The position numbers and the translations under genes are program-made. DNA of 53,609 nt from Paludibacteraceae bacterium. Lineage in GTDB: Bacteria; Bacteroidota; Bacteroidia; Bacteroidales; Paludibacteraceae. Below the pieces are notes generated by a model. It searched no databases. It saw only the letters and a program-made list of their open reading frames with translations, and was not told the origin of the DNA. The DNA lies in the NCBI GenBank assembly GCA_017546705.1, contig JAFYSB010000009.1, forward strand, positions 1 through 53,609, read 5' to 3'. Below are positions 16,871 to 25,118 of this stretch, one piece after another. Within the stretch, counting starts at the first letter, position 1. The number at the start of each line of letters is the position of its first letter.

Positions 16871-16918
16871 TTTGAAACAAGCGGCATAGCCGCCTGAAAC
16901 TTTTGAAACTTTTAAAAC
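16871..16918 (+). repeat. Hairpin plus 9-bp repeats in the glyS leader
   Basis: TTTGAAACAA, the palindrome GCGGCATAGCCGC (16881-16893), then CTGAAACTTTTGAAAC and TTTTAAAAC with a 9-bp period. On the minus strand almost the same block precedes the nucleoside phosphorylase gene (40883-40937). In both cases it ends within about 20 nt of the start codon. Confidence 0.75.
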
Positions 16919-16928
16919 ATACAAGATA

Positions 16929-18473
16929 ATGGCAACACAAGAAGAAACCTTCAAAAAACTAGTCGCACACTGCAAGGAGTATGGTTTTGTATTCCCTAGT
17001 AGCGAAATTTACGACGGACTTGGCGCCGTGTATGACTATGGTCAAAACGGTGTAGAACTCAAGAACAACATCAAGAAGTACTGGTGGGACGCTATGACCA
17101 TGCTCCACGAGAATATCGTGGGTATCGACGCTAGTATCTTCATGCACCCAACTACTTGGAAAGCATCTGGTCACGTGGACGCATTCAATGATCCACTCAT
17201 TGACAACAAGGATAGCAAAAAGCGTTACCGCGCAGACGTGCTTATCGAAGACCAACTCGCTAAGTACGACGAAAAGATTGAGAAAGAGGTAGCTAAAGCG
17301 CGCAAACGCTTTGGTGAGAGCTTCGACGAGGAAATGTTCAAGCAAACCAACGAGCGCGTAAAAGCCAATGTGGACAAGCGCAACGCCCTCCACGAGCGTT
17401 TCGCGACTGCTCTCAACGATAGCAACCTCGAGGAACTCAAGCAAATCATTATCGACGAGGAGATCGTTTGCCCTATCTCTGGTACCCGCAACTGGACTGA
17501 CGTGCGTCAGTTCAACCTCATGTTCTCTACTGAGATGGGTTCTACTGCCGATGGTGCAATGAAGATCTACCTCCGTCCAGAGACAGCACAAGGTATCTTC
17601 GTAAACTACCTCAACGTACAAAAGACTGGCCGCATGAAGATTCCTTTCGGTATCGCACAGATCGGTAAGGCTTTCCGTAACGAGATCGTGGCTCGCCAAT
17701 TCGTATTCCGTATGCGTGAGTTCGAGCAAATGGAGATGCAATTCTTCGTTCGTCCAGGCGAGGAGATGAAGTGGTTCGAGTACTGGAAGGAGTTCCGCCT
17801 CAAATGGCACAAAGCCCTCGGTATGGGTGATGAAAACTACCGCTACCACGACCACGATAAACTCGCTCACTACGCTAATGCTGCAACTGATATTGAGTTC
17901 CAAATGCCATTTGGTTTCAAAGAGGTAGAGGGTATCCACAGTCGTACCGACTTCGACTTGAGTCAACATGCACAATATAGCGGCAAAAAGATCGAGTACT
18001 TCGATCCAGAGCTCAACAAGAGCTACACTCCTTATGTTATCGAGACATCTATCGGTGTAGATCGTATGTTCCTCTCTGTAATGTGCGGCGCATACAAGGA
18101 AGAGGTGCTCGAAGGTGGTGACACACGCGTGGTATTAAATCTCCCTGCTGTCCTCGCTCCTGTTAAGGCTTGTGTAATGCCTCTCGTGAAGAAAGATGGT
18201 CTTCCAGAGAAAGCGCGTGAGATTGTGGATATGCTCAAATATGACTTCCACACTAACTACGATGAGAAGGACTCTATCGGCAAGCGTTATCGCCGTCAAG
18301 ATGCTATTGGTACTCCATTCTGTATCACAGTGGATCACGACACATTGAACGACAACTGTGTAACTATCCGTCACCGTGATACTATGGCACAAGAGCGTGT
18401 GAAGATCGAAGACTTGCACGCAATCCTCAGCAAGGCTTGCAACATGCGAGAAACGTTTAAGAAACTGAAGTAA
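16929..18473 (+). CDS. glyS: Glycyl-tRNA synthetase, single-chain class II
   Basis: A 514-residue dimeric class II synthetase that charges tRNA-Gly, of the eukaryote/archaeon-like alpha2 type found in Bacteroidota. Motif 2 is GKAFRNEI near residue 241 and motif 3 is SIGVDRMF near residue 374. The glycine-site stretches LRPETAQGIF and FRMREFEQMEMQFF are intact. A C-terminal anticodon-binding domain covers about residues 405-505. Codon use is biased towards frequent C- and T-ending codons, as in strongly expressed genes. The start ATG 16929 follows the leader described above; a bidirectional terminator lies at 18534-18565. Confidence 0.97.
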   Translation: MATQEETFKKLVAHCKEYGFVFPSSEIYDGLGAVYDYGQNGVELKNNIKKYWWDAMTMLHENIVGIDASIFMHPTTWKASGHVDAFNDPLIDNKDSKKRYRADVLIEDQLAKYDEKIEKEVAKARKRFGESFDEEMFKQTNERVKANVDKRNALHERFATALNDSNLEELKQIIIDEEIVCPISGTRNWTDVRQFNLMFSTEMGSTADGAMKIYLRPETAQGIFVNYLNVQKTGRMKIPFGIAQIGKAFRNEIVARQFVFRMREFEQMEMQFFVRPGEEMKWFEYWKEFRLKWHKALGMGDENYRYHDHDKLAHYANAATDIEFQMPFGFKEVEGIHSRTDFDLSQHAQYSGKKIEYFDPELNKSYTPYVIETSIGVDRMFLSVMCGAYKEEVLEGGDTRVVLNLPAVLAPVKACVMPLVKKDGLPEKAREIVDMLKYDFHTNYDEKDSIGKRYRRQDAIGTPFCITVDHDTLNDNCVTIRHRDTMAQERVKIEDLHAILSKACNMRETFKKLK

Positions 18474-18533
18474 TAATAGATTGATCGTATAAAAGATTCA
18501 GTTCTAAAACAACACATATATTTAGAAATAAAT

Positions 18534-18565
18534 AAGAAGCGCCTCTAATTGAGGCGCTTCTTGTT
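18534..18565. terminator. Bidirectional terminator between glyS and the amylase gene
   Basis: AAGAAGCGCCTC and GAGGCGCTTCTT form a perfect 12-bp stem around TAATT. T-rich DNA follows on the right and A-rich DNA precedes on the left, so it can serve both convergent genes. Confidence 0.9.
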
Positions 18566-18582
18566 TATTATTGGTGTATTGA

Positions 18583-21500
18583 CTAACGAATATATTTATA
18601 TCCGTTTTGGATTACGACGCCTTGATAATCAGCACTCACTTGTTGACCAAGGATATTAAACATCGGTAACTCAAGATTCAAAGCAGGTATAGTTTTGCTT
18701 GTAACAACTTCCACATCTGTTGTACCATGACAATCAATAATAACTGCCTTTTTATTTTCCCAACCATAGCATACATCCTCGTCAGTCCAAAGGTCAGCAG
18801 ACTGTGTGCCACTACCATTGTTGAAGATGAAGTTAACCTCCTTTACAGAAGCATCAAATGTGAAATAATAGAGTCCTTCTGCATTCTTTTGGGTCAACTC
18901 TGCACCTGGCCATTGACCATTGTAGAGAGTAGCACCACCATCGTTCCATGCATATAGGTGAACCTTGGTCCAATCAGCAGGCTTTTGGAAGGCGATAGTC
19001 AATGGAGTAGCTTGAGGAGTCTCATACGTGTAGGTATGTGTTTGTACCTCTGTCTCTTGACCATTGCTCTCAGCGTAAGCATTGAGAGTTGTAGTAGCGT
19101 TAATCGTGATAGCTTGTGTGTAGATGAGAGGCCTAGCTGCTTCTTTTGGGTCAGAACCATCTAAGGTATAATAGATGGTGGCATCGTCACCTCCGCCGAT
19201 AGTGGACATAGTGATACTAAGTGTATCAGTCTTGAAAACCTTGCCCTCTGGATTGACAATCAATTGGAATGGAATATTAGAGAGCGAACAGTTTTCACTG
19301 AGTTTTTCTTGTGTGCCGTCCCACTCGTAGCAAGCATCTTGGTCTAGAATAATATCATTAGATTGTTGATCTACACCATTATTGAAGATGATGCTGACCT
19401 CTTGTACATCTCCTGGGAATACTTGGTACAGCCATCCATCGTTATCTTTGGTTTTCCATTCCATTCCTGGCCATGCACCAAGAGAAGCACCATCCCATGC
19501 ATAGAGATAAACTGTTTCCCATTCTGCAGGAGGTAAGAATTTTACTGTCAATGGTGTTCGTTGTGGCTCTTGGTAGGTATAAGTTGCTTCTTGTACAGCG
19601 GAAGCAATGCCGTTGAGTTCAGCATAAGCTTTCACAGTTACAGTGCCTTGAATTGTCAGTGCACCAGCGTAGGTCAGTTTGGTTTCTGAAGTAGTCGGAT
19701 CAGAGCCATCTATTGTATAATAAATGGTTGGTGTTCCGCTCAGAGCCACAGCGTTCATCTCCACAGTAAACGTATCAGTTTTATAAATGGCAGAAGGAGT
19801 GATGCTCAACACAGGCACATCAGCCGCAGTTGTAGTATAGTACATTGCAAAGTTTCCACCCTTGTATGCTAAAGTGTAGCCTGCTGGAGTGGTATTGTAG
19901 CCACTATTAGGACCAAGTAAGAGACGGATAGAACCATGTTTACCAGTAATGGTAGATTTGTAATAGCCACTACCAGCCTCGTCGCTCACTTGGGATTCAG
20001 AGTGCACACCCGCAGCCTTACGTGCCAGAACCATCTTGCCGATAGCATCTTTGTATTTTGCCCAATGAGGATAGAAAACACATGGTACACCAGGCATAGA
20101 AAGGATAAATGCGTTGGCACCGAGCACGCGGTCTTTGTTGTAGTCCTCCATAGATTTGCCGCAGCCGCCAATCTCGTCATTATTGTCACGACCTGCTTGG
20201 CAACCAAAATAAGTGTCGTGGCTATCCACGAATGTCACAGCATACTTGCTCAAGCCTGCACCTAAAAGTCCAGAACCCTTACAACGTTCATATTGTCCAT
20301 CAGCAATACCTTGAATAGCGGAATATTTGGTACTAAAGTCAAATGCTAAAGTATTCCAATTAACATCATTGAGGTAACTCTTGATGTTGTTCATATCACC
20401 ATTCCAGAACTCTACTACTGAAAAGTAGTTCTCCGAAGCGCTATTGTACATATCAATGTATTTGCCTTTGAAGCCCTGTGCATAGTCATAGCGCCAACCA
20501 TCAAAGCCAATCACATTCTTCATCCATTTGAGATACGCTTTCATCATCTCTTGCACTTCTAGCTTTGCATGTGCCCAGTCGCGAGCAGAAGGGTAGTTAT
20601 CTTGTCCATTATAACCACCATCTTCAGGGCCTGTAGCTTGGCCTTTGCAGTCCCCAGCTTCAGCATTAAAATTAACTTCATCGGATTGAGCAATCCAAGA
20701 AGCATCTGGTTCAAAAGAACCATACTCACCAAAGTTTTGTGGGAAGAATTCGCACCATGACTTACCGCCAGCATGGTTGATAACGATATCTGCAACCACC
20801 TTGGTATTGGCAGCGTGCATGCGGTTGATAAATTCTAGCAAATCTTTTTGTTTTCCCCAATCGGAATTTTGGTTGCTATATACAGTTTGGTGATAGCCCG
20901 TTCCGCCCTCTGATTTACCTGATGGTGGCAACCATACAAGGTCAAAGTAAGTACCTATCTCACCAGATTGACTGAGCAGCACATCCCATTTGGTATTTCC
21001 TAATTGCTTTCCGTTGATAAGGACATCACCAGGAGCACCATCTCGGTATGAGTCATAATAGAATGCTTGCAACATTACGTCCTCACACTCCGAAGGAACA
21101 GAGTTAGCATTAATTGGTTTCTCGTCTGTAAAATCACCTGTTAATGTAATATTCGTACCATTAAAAGTTACATCTACATTACCCTTTGTCGCCAACTTAA
21201 ATACCACATTACCATCGGAATCACCCATTACACCAACAGGAGCATTGGCAACTGCATTGAAGCCCCAGTTTTTATCCCAAGTACCATTGGTAATCTTCAT
21301 GCGATATACCACACCTTCTGCCAAATCGCTAAACGTATGCGTAAAGGTATTGTCAGCATTTTTTGTCATTTCAATAGCAGTTGCACTCCATGCCTTGTCT
21401 GCACCTACGAGTTCCGCAGAACCAGTTACATAGTATGTTGCATCGGGATTTGGAGTAGGAGTGGTTCCATTAGGATCATATACTGCCAACCATTTCGCCA

Positions 21501-22152
21501 CCACGTCATTGGCTGAATATGTACGATCTTGGAGTTCGTCTCCTGTTGCAGATTTTTCCACATAATCCCAAGCTGGACCAGAACAATATTTGTACTTCAT
21601 TGATTGTGTCGCACCTACGATTTCCAGAGTATAATGTGTATCATCCACTTTATTCATCTCCGCATGCGACCAACCATTCATTTCACCCGCAATATAACAA
21701 GCATTCGTACCAGCAGGAACAGTTACACTATATACCAATTTTCCATCTGGATCAGGATTAGGGTTAGGATTTGGATTAGGATCTGTACTCCCCGAAGTAT
21801 ATACACTCCAAGATCCATCGTTTGGTCCCCAGCCAGTAATTGTATAGCAGTTTTTGTCAGCAGGAATAGCCAAATCTGCTGTTTGATTCCACTTTTGATC
21901 CCAATTGATTTGATTACCCAAAGAAGGAGACTGTCTTACAAACAAACAATTGGTATTGCTACCTATTTCATATTGGTACAGATTATCTGATACTTGCGTC
22001 ATTTTACCCGCGATATCAGACCCTCCTCCCCATGAGTGCACGAATAATGCAGCACCATCCGAAGTCCATGCATTAGGAACTAAATAAATCACTTTTGCAT
22101 TTACAGAAATCGCACATGCAAAAACTAACAAGAAAGCGAAAAACTTTTTCAT
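18583..22152 (-). CDS. Secreted multimodular alpha-amylase (GH13) with starch-binding modules
   Basis: A 1189-residue secreted enzyme with signal MKKFFAFLLVFACAISVNA. In order: a starch-binding-like module (about 22-120), a PNPNPN linker, two more beta modules (about 140-225 and 235-340), and the GH13 barrel (about 360-760). The four conserved regions are intact: DIVINHAG, GWRYDYA (nucleophile Asp), VVEFW (acid Glu) and FVDSHDT. Then comes a twice-repeated block, each with a chitobiase-C-like segment (YYTIDGSDP, YYTLDGSDP) and a CBM26-like segment (VYLYAWDG, VHLYAWND). The end FNILGQQV to YKYIR resembles a T9SS sorting tail. It should cut starch outside the cell. The start is ATG 22152; 27 further codons upstream are open but cover the promoter. 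Confidence 0.92.
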   Translation of the reverse strand: MKKFFAFLLVFACAISVNAKVIYLVPNAWTSDGAALFVHSWGGGSDIAGKMTQVSDNLYQYEIGSNTNCLFVRQSPSLGNQINWDQKWNQTADLAIPADKNCYTITGWGPNDGSWSVYTSGSTDPNPNPNPNPDPDGKLVYSVTVPAGTNACYIAGEMNGWSHAEMNKVDDTHYTLEIVGATQSMKYKYCSGPAWDYVEKSATGDELQDRTYSANDVVAKWLAVYDPNGTTPTPNPDATYYVTGSAELVGADKAWSATAIEMTKNADNTFTHTFSDLAEGVVYRMKITNGTWDKNWGFNAVANAPVGVMGDSDGNVVFKLATKGNVDVTFNGTNITLTGDFTDEKPINANSVPSECEDVMLQAFYYDSYRDGAPGDVLINGKQLGNTKWDVLLSQSGEIGTYFDLVWLPPSGKSEGGTGYHQTVYSNQNSDWGKQKDLLEFINRMHAANTKVVADIVINHAGGKSWCEFFPQNFGEYGSFEPDASWIAQSDEVNFNAEAGDCKGQATGPEDGGYNGQDNYPSARDWAHAKLEVQEMMKAYLKWMKNVIGFDGWRYDYAQGFKGKYIDMYNSASENYFSVVEFWNGDMNNIKSYLNDVNWNTLAFDFSTKYSAIQGIADGQYERCKGSGLLGAGLSKYAVTFVDSHDTYFGCQAGRDNNDEIGGCGKSMEDYNKDRVLGANAFILSMPGVPCVFYPHWAKYKDAIGKMVLARKAAGVHSESQVSDEAGSGYYKSTITGKHGSIRLLLGPNSGYNTTPAGYTLAYKGGNFAMYYTTTAADVPVLSITPSAIYKTDTFTVEMNAVALSGTPTIYYTIDGSDPTTSETKLTYAGALTIQGTVTVKAYAELNGIASAVQEATYTYQEPQRTPLTVKFLPPAEWETVYLYAWDGASLGAWPGMEWKTKDNDGWLYQVFPGDVQEVSIIFNNGVDQQSNDIILDQDACYEWDGTQEKLSENCSLSNIPFQLIVNPEGKVFKTDTLSITMSTIGGGDDATIYYTLDGSDPKEAARPLIYTQAITINATTTLNAYAESNGQETEVQTHTYTYETPQATPLTIAFQKPADWTKVHLYAWNDGGATLYNGQWPGAELTQKNAEGLYYFTFDASVKEVNFIFNNGSGTQSADLWTDEDVCYGWENKKAVIIDCHGTTDVEVVTSKTIPALNLELPMFNILGQQVSADYQGVVIQNGYKYIR

Positions 22153-22202
22153 ACTATTAAATTTACTGTTTATATTTATTATTTTTAGTCCATAACATCC
22201 TG

Positions 22203-22234
22203 CAAAGGTACGTTTTTTTTTTGACATACACAAG
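22203..22234 (-). promoter_or_regulatory. Promoter of the alpha-amylase gene
   Basis: CAAAGGTA at 22203-22210 is TACCTTTG on the minus strand, about 50 nt before ATG 22152. The -33 position reads CAAG (22231-22234), one mismatch. Confidence 0.65.
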
Positions 22235-22251
22235 TCAATTTGAAAAACACC

Positions 22252-22965
22252 TTATTTTTTAAATAAGTTTTTTACGCAAACGGTTGCAGCATCAACTCGA
22301 AAATCGACTCCCCAACCTGCATAATCAAGGTGATAAACTCGCTCTGAATCAGTCTGATAAGCCGGACGAGGGTCTTGAGTTAGGATTTCTCGTAAAGCAT
22401 TCCATGGACAAGATTGCTCAATTGCATTTTTTAACATATCTTCATCAATCTGCACAGCCAAGCAATAATCCTTCGTAGCTTCCGCAAAGCCACTCTTTGT
22501 TTCAGGACGGCAATCCGAAAATGCCAAGTAAGGCTTGATATCATAAATCGGTGTACCATCCAACAAGTCCGCCCCCGAAACAACTAATGCCAAACCTTCG
22601 TTCGGTGTTTCCTCAACACGAAGCAGTTTCACGCTGGTCAATCCTATGGGATTTGGGCGGAAAGGCGAGCGCGTTGCAAACACTCCCATACGCTTATTTC
22701 CACCTAATCGCGGCGGACGCACCGTTGGACTCCAATCCAATTCCTCACATTGTGCTTCATTTCCTTTTTGCCTTATCGTTTCATGAAACCCCCAAAGCAA
22801 CCATAAATGCGAATAATCTTCTATCCCACGCAATGCCTCGCGCACGCGATATGCGGGCGCGAATATTATATGTGTCTCTATACACGAATCTTCTCTGCTT
22901 TGGCGTGGAATACCAAATTTCTGCGAGAAACCATTGCGAGCATATGCTATAACCTTTAGTTTCAT
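22252..22965 (-). CDS. trmO: tRNA (N6-threonylcarbamoyladenosine37-N6)-methyltransferase TrmO
   Basis: A 237-residue protein of the TsaA/YaeB/TrmO family. The beta-barrel methyltransferase core shows YSHLWLLWGFHE, RPPRLGGNKRMGVFATRSPFRPNPIGLT (split here: RPPRLGGNKRMGVF then ATRSPFRPNPIGLT) and GADLLDGTPIYDIKPYL, the SAM and tRNA binding signature. It methylates t6A at position 37 of tRNAs such as tRNA-Thr. The start at ATG 22965 is preceded, 22 nt away, by the second TACGTA array, and no standard promoter is visible. It is divergent from tRNA-Phe. Confidence 0.93.
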   Translation of the reverse strand: MKLKVIAYARNGFSQKFGIPRQSREDSCIETHIIFAPAYRVREALRGIEDYSHLWLLWGFHETIRQKGNEAQCEELDWSPTVRPPRLGGNKRMGVFATRSPFRPNPIGLTSVKLLRVEETPNEGLALVVSGADLLDGTPIYDIKPYLAFSDCRPETKSGFAEATKDYCLAVQIDEDMLKNAIEQSCPWNALREILTQDPRPAYQTDSERVYHLDYAGWGVDFRVDAATVCVKNLFKK

Positions 22966-22986
22966 TGCTTTAATACTGCTGTATCC

Positions 22987-23036
22987 TACGTATATGTTAC
23001 GTATATCTTACGTATATCCTACGTATATGGTACGTA
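22987..23036. repeat. 11-bp-period array of TACGTA palindromes (copy 2)
   Basis: TACGTA occurs at 22987, 22998, 23009, 23020 and 23031, exactly 11 bp apart. Read on the minus strand the array begins ATCAATTACGTA, like copy 1 at 143-197, and its linkers 2-4 (GGATA, AGATA, ACATA) equal linkers 3-5 of copy 1. It lies between the divergent trmO and tRNA-Phe genes. Confidence 0.9.
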
Positions 23037-23167
23037 ATTGATAGCGGATTGACATTACAAATTCACGTGATTTATTGCTTATAGGGCACAAAATTAGTAT
23101 TTTTTTCTGATATTTTCACACTTTTTAGGTAATAAATCTATATTTTTATAAAAAAATCGTCAAAATA

Positions 23168-23199
23168 TTTGGTCAGTTCAAAAAAAAGCAGTACCTTTG
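23168..23199 (+). promoter_or_regulatory. Promoter of tRNA-Phe
   Basis: TTTG at 23168-23171 and TACCTTTG at 23192-23199 are 20 bp apart. The surrounding 40 bp equal the tRNA-Leu promoter region, including the spacer. The tRNA begins about 18 nt after the predicted start site, far closer than in tRNA-Leu. Confidence 0.85.
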
Positions 23200-23223
23200 C
23201 ACCCGCTTTCGTCAAGAAAGAGG

Positions 23224-23296
23224 GGTGCCATAGCTCAGTTGGTAGAGCAAAGGACTGAAAATCCTTGTGTCCCCGGTTCGATTCCTGGTGGCACCA
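23224..23296 (+). tRNA. tRNA-Phe (anticodon GAA)
   Basis: A 73-nt cloverleaf. Acceptor GGTGCCA pairs with TGGCACC, with discriminator A23296. The D arm is GCTCAGTTGGTAGAGC, the anticodon arm is AGGACTGAAAATCCT with GAA in the loop, and the T arm is CCCCGGTTCGATTCCTGG. The CCA end is not encoded. Confidence 0.96.
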
Positions 23297-23297
23297 C

Positions 23298-23329
23298 AAA
23301 AAAGACTTCGGAAATCCGAAGTCTTTTTT
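23298..23329. terminator. Terminator shared by tRNA-Phe and trxB
   Basis: AAAAAAGACTTCGG and CCGAAGTCTTTTTT form a stem around AAAT, with A and T tails on both sides. It lies between the tRNA end and the convergent trxB stop at 23356. Confidence 0.92.
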
Positions 23330-23355
23330 GTTTAGTATCATTTTCCTTTTCGGCA

Positions 23356-24282
23356 TTATGCCAAGGTGGCAAGGTATTTCTCAGCTTCCATAGCCGCTTT
23401 GCAACCACTAGCAGCAGCCACAATAGCTTGACGGTAGTGTGGATCAGCACAGTCGCCAGCAGCAAAAACGCCCGCTACGTTGGTGCATGGACTATGACCT
23501 TCTACTACAATATATCCCTCCGCATCGCGGTCCAGATATTCAGCAAAGAGGTCGGTGTTGGGCTTATGACCAATCGCCAAGAAGAATCCATCAATAGCAA
23601 TATGACGAATCTCCTCTTCTGGAGTACCTTTCTTATATACAAGATCTGCACCTTCTACCTTAGTCTCACCCGTGAGGTTCAAGGTATTGTGTTCGAAGAG
23701 AATTTCAATCTTAGGATTATCGAAAACACGTTTTTGCATGATATCTGAAGCACGAAGGTACGGTTTGCGCACGATCATATATACTTTCTCGCAGAGACCT
23801 GCCAAATAGTTTGCCTCTTCGCAAGCGGTATCGCCACCACCTACTACTGCCACAGTCTTTTTGCGGTAGAAGAAACCGTCGCACGTAGCGCAAGCAGATA
23901 CACCGCGTCCCTTGTAATCTTCCTCCGATTGGATGCCGAGGAACTTGGCACTAGCACCTGTAGCAATAATCACAGTATCAGCCTCATAGAGTTGATCATC
24001 TTCTACCCACACTTTCTTAGGCGAACAAGAAAAATCGACCTTAGTAACCATACCAGACACAAACTCGGTGCCGAAACGCTCGGCTTGACGACGCATGTCA
24101 TCCATCATTTGATAAGGCTCTACGCCGTCTGGGTAGCCAGGGAAATTCTCCACCTCAGTAGTGATCATTAATTGCCCACCTACTTGCATACCCTCAATGA
24201 GTACCGGTTGAAGGTTTGCGCGTGAAGCATAGATGGCCGCAGTATAACCCGCAGGGCCAGAGCCAATAATAAGACATTTCAT
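23356..24282 (-). CDS. trxB: Thioredoxin reductase
   Basis: A 308-residue flavoenzyme that passes electrons from NADPH to thioredoxin. FAD-binding GSGPAGYTAAIYASRA is at residues 7-22. The redox site CATCDG lies near residue 134, inside the NADPH domain, which also has VVGGGDTACEEA near 150. The C-terminal FAD motif is GVFAAGDCADPHYRQ. Length and motifs are normal for the low-molecular-weight type. It has its own promoter at 24325-24356 and shares a terminator with tRNA-Phe. Confidence 0.96.
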   Translation of the reverse strand: MKCLIIGSGPAGYTAAIYASRANLQPVLIEGMQVGGQLMITTEVENFPGYPDGVEPYQMMDDMRRQAERFGTEFVSGMVTKVDFSCSPKKVWVEDDQLYEADTVIIATGASAKFLGIQSEEDYKGRGVSACATCDGFFYRKKTVAVVGGGDTACEEANYLAGLCEKVYMIVRKPYLRASDIMQKRVFDNPKIEILFEHNTLNLTGETKVEGADLVYKKGTPEEEIRHIAIDGFFLAIGHKPNTDLFAEYLDRDAEGYIVVEGHSPCTNVAGVFAAGDCADPHYRQAIVAAASGCKAAMEAEKYLATLA

Positions 24283-24324
24283 ATAACGTTATAATTTATA
24301 AATTTACGATTTTGAATTCGACGA

Positions 24325-24356
24325 CAAAGGTACAAAAAAAAATGCAGGTAAACAAA
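24325..24356 (-). promoter_or_regulatory. Promoter of trxB
   Basis: CAAAGGTA at 24325-24332 and CAAA at 24353-24356, 20 bp apart, read TTTG-N20-TACCTTTG on the minus strand, a perfect consensus. The leader is about 37 nt. Confidence 0.85.
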
Positions 24357-24504
24357 TTATAAGAAGATTAGTTTTTACATAGACACTTTTGCCCCACTTT
24401 CCACCACAAAACCAATAAAGTCCATATCGCTCTAAATATCAGCGGATTAAATTGTTGATAAAATTTTTGAAAACATCTCTAAAAAGTATTTGATATTTTT
24501 TTTG

Positions 24505-24545
24505 TGGGGAAATGTGGGGAATATGAAATATTTTTTGTAACTTTG
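24505..24545 (+). promoter_or_regulatory. mraZ promoter with tandem MraZ-type boxes
   Basis: TGGGG at 24505-24509 and 24515-24519 are direct repeats with a 5-nt gap. This is the spacing of MraZ operator repeats (TGGGN-N5) known from Escherichia coli. The -7 box TAACTTTG is at 24538-24545, and the second box covers the expected -33 position, where no TTTG is seen. Binding there would block transcription, so feedback control by MraZ is a sound inference. Confidence 0.75.
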
Positions 24546-24642
24546 CAGCGGAATTCAGAAAAAGACCGCCTGAAGGCTGTCGGAAGTCGGACCACTACGT
24601 TGTTAGACCACCTTCGGCTGTTAGAAAATAAAATTGAAAATT

Positions 24643-25101
24643 ATGAACACATTTATTGGAAATATCGAAGCACGTTTGGATGGCAAAGGTCGCGTGTTTA
24701 TTCCTGCAAGCTATCGCAAAATACTTGCAGAGATGGGTTCGACGCATATTGTAATGCGACGAGACACTGATAATGAGTGTGTTATCTTCTATCCAGAGCA
24801 CGTATGGCATGCAAAAGTAAGCCAATTGCGTAATGCATTGGATGAGTGGGATCCGGAAGATCAAATGATATTGATGCAGTTTATGTCGGAGGCAGAGATG
24901 TTGGATATGGATAGTCAAGGACGTGTACTACTGCAAAAGAGAAACTTGGAAATGATAGGTGCTTCGCAAGATATACTATTTGTAGGTATGTTGGATCGTT
25001 TTGCCATATGGAATCCGACTCTATTTAACGAAAAGCAAATGCCACAAAAAGACTTGGCAGAGCGCATACGCATACGCATGAAATCCCAGCCTAAACTATA
25101 A
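24643..25101 (+). CDS. mraZ: Transcriptional regulator MraZ
   Basis: A 152-residue protein with two AbrB-like swapped-hairpin domains. The first contains RLDGKGRVFIPASYRK (near residue 13) and the second DMDSQGRVLLQKRN (near residue 90), the duplicated D-x-x-G-R pattern of the family. MraZ forms a ring and binds TGGGN repeats in front of its own gene. The start is ATG 24643; a TTG three codons earlier is less likely. It is first of the run mraZ-rsmH-ftsL-ftsI-murE-mraY-murD-ftsW. Confidence 0.95.
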   Translation: MNTFIGNIEARLDGKGRVFIPASYRKILAEMGSTHIVMRRDTDNECVIFYPEHVWHAKVSQLRNALDEWDPEDQMILMQFMSEAEMLDMDSQGRVLLQKRNLEMIGASQDILFVGMLDRFAIWNPTLFNEKQMPQKDLAERIRIRMKSQPKL

Positions 25102-25118
25102 ATTAAACCTAACTAACT

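Larger units (their letters stand above)
16354..16928. other. Repeat-rich spacer between the endonuclease gene and glyS
   Basis: No gene is supported here. It holds the endonuclease promoter (16392-16423), five AT-rich heptamers such as ATTCTTA and ATTCATA (16537-16571), an 11-bp array (16572-16648), the glyS promoter (16805-16836), and a hairpin element in the glyS leader (16871-16918). The 112-codon minus-strand frame across this region only covers these repeats. Confidence 0.75.
24283..24642. other. Divergent spacer between trxB and mraZ
   Basis: No gene is supported. It carries the trxB promoter (24325-24356), an inverted TGGGG-like pair (24392-24406), two TGGGG boxes (24505-24519), the mraZ -7 box (24538-24545), and a leader of about 90 nt that contains a 17-bp sequence also found at 965-981. 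Confidence 0.75.

Noticed and set aside
16637-16975. 112-codon minus-strand frame upstream of glyS
   Set aside because: It covers the glyS promoter, the hairpin leader and the 11-bp array, has no family resemblance and overlaps the glyS start.
23197-23748. 183-codon plus-strand frame over tRNA-Phe
   Set aside because: It begins inside the promoter, reads through the tRNA (the typical AIAQLVEQRTENP artefact) and runs antisense to trxB.
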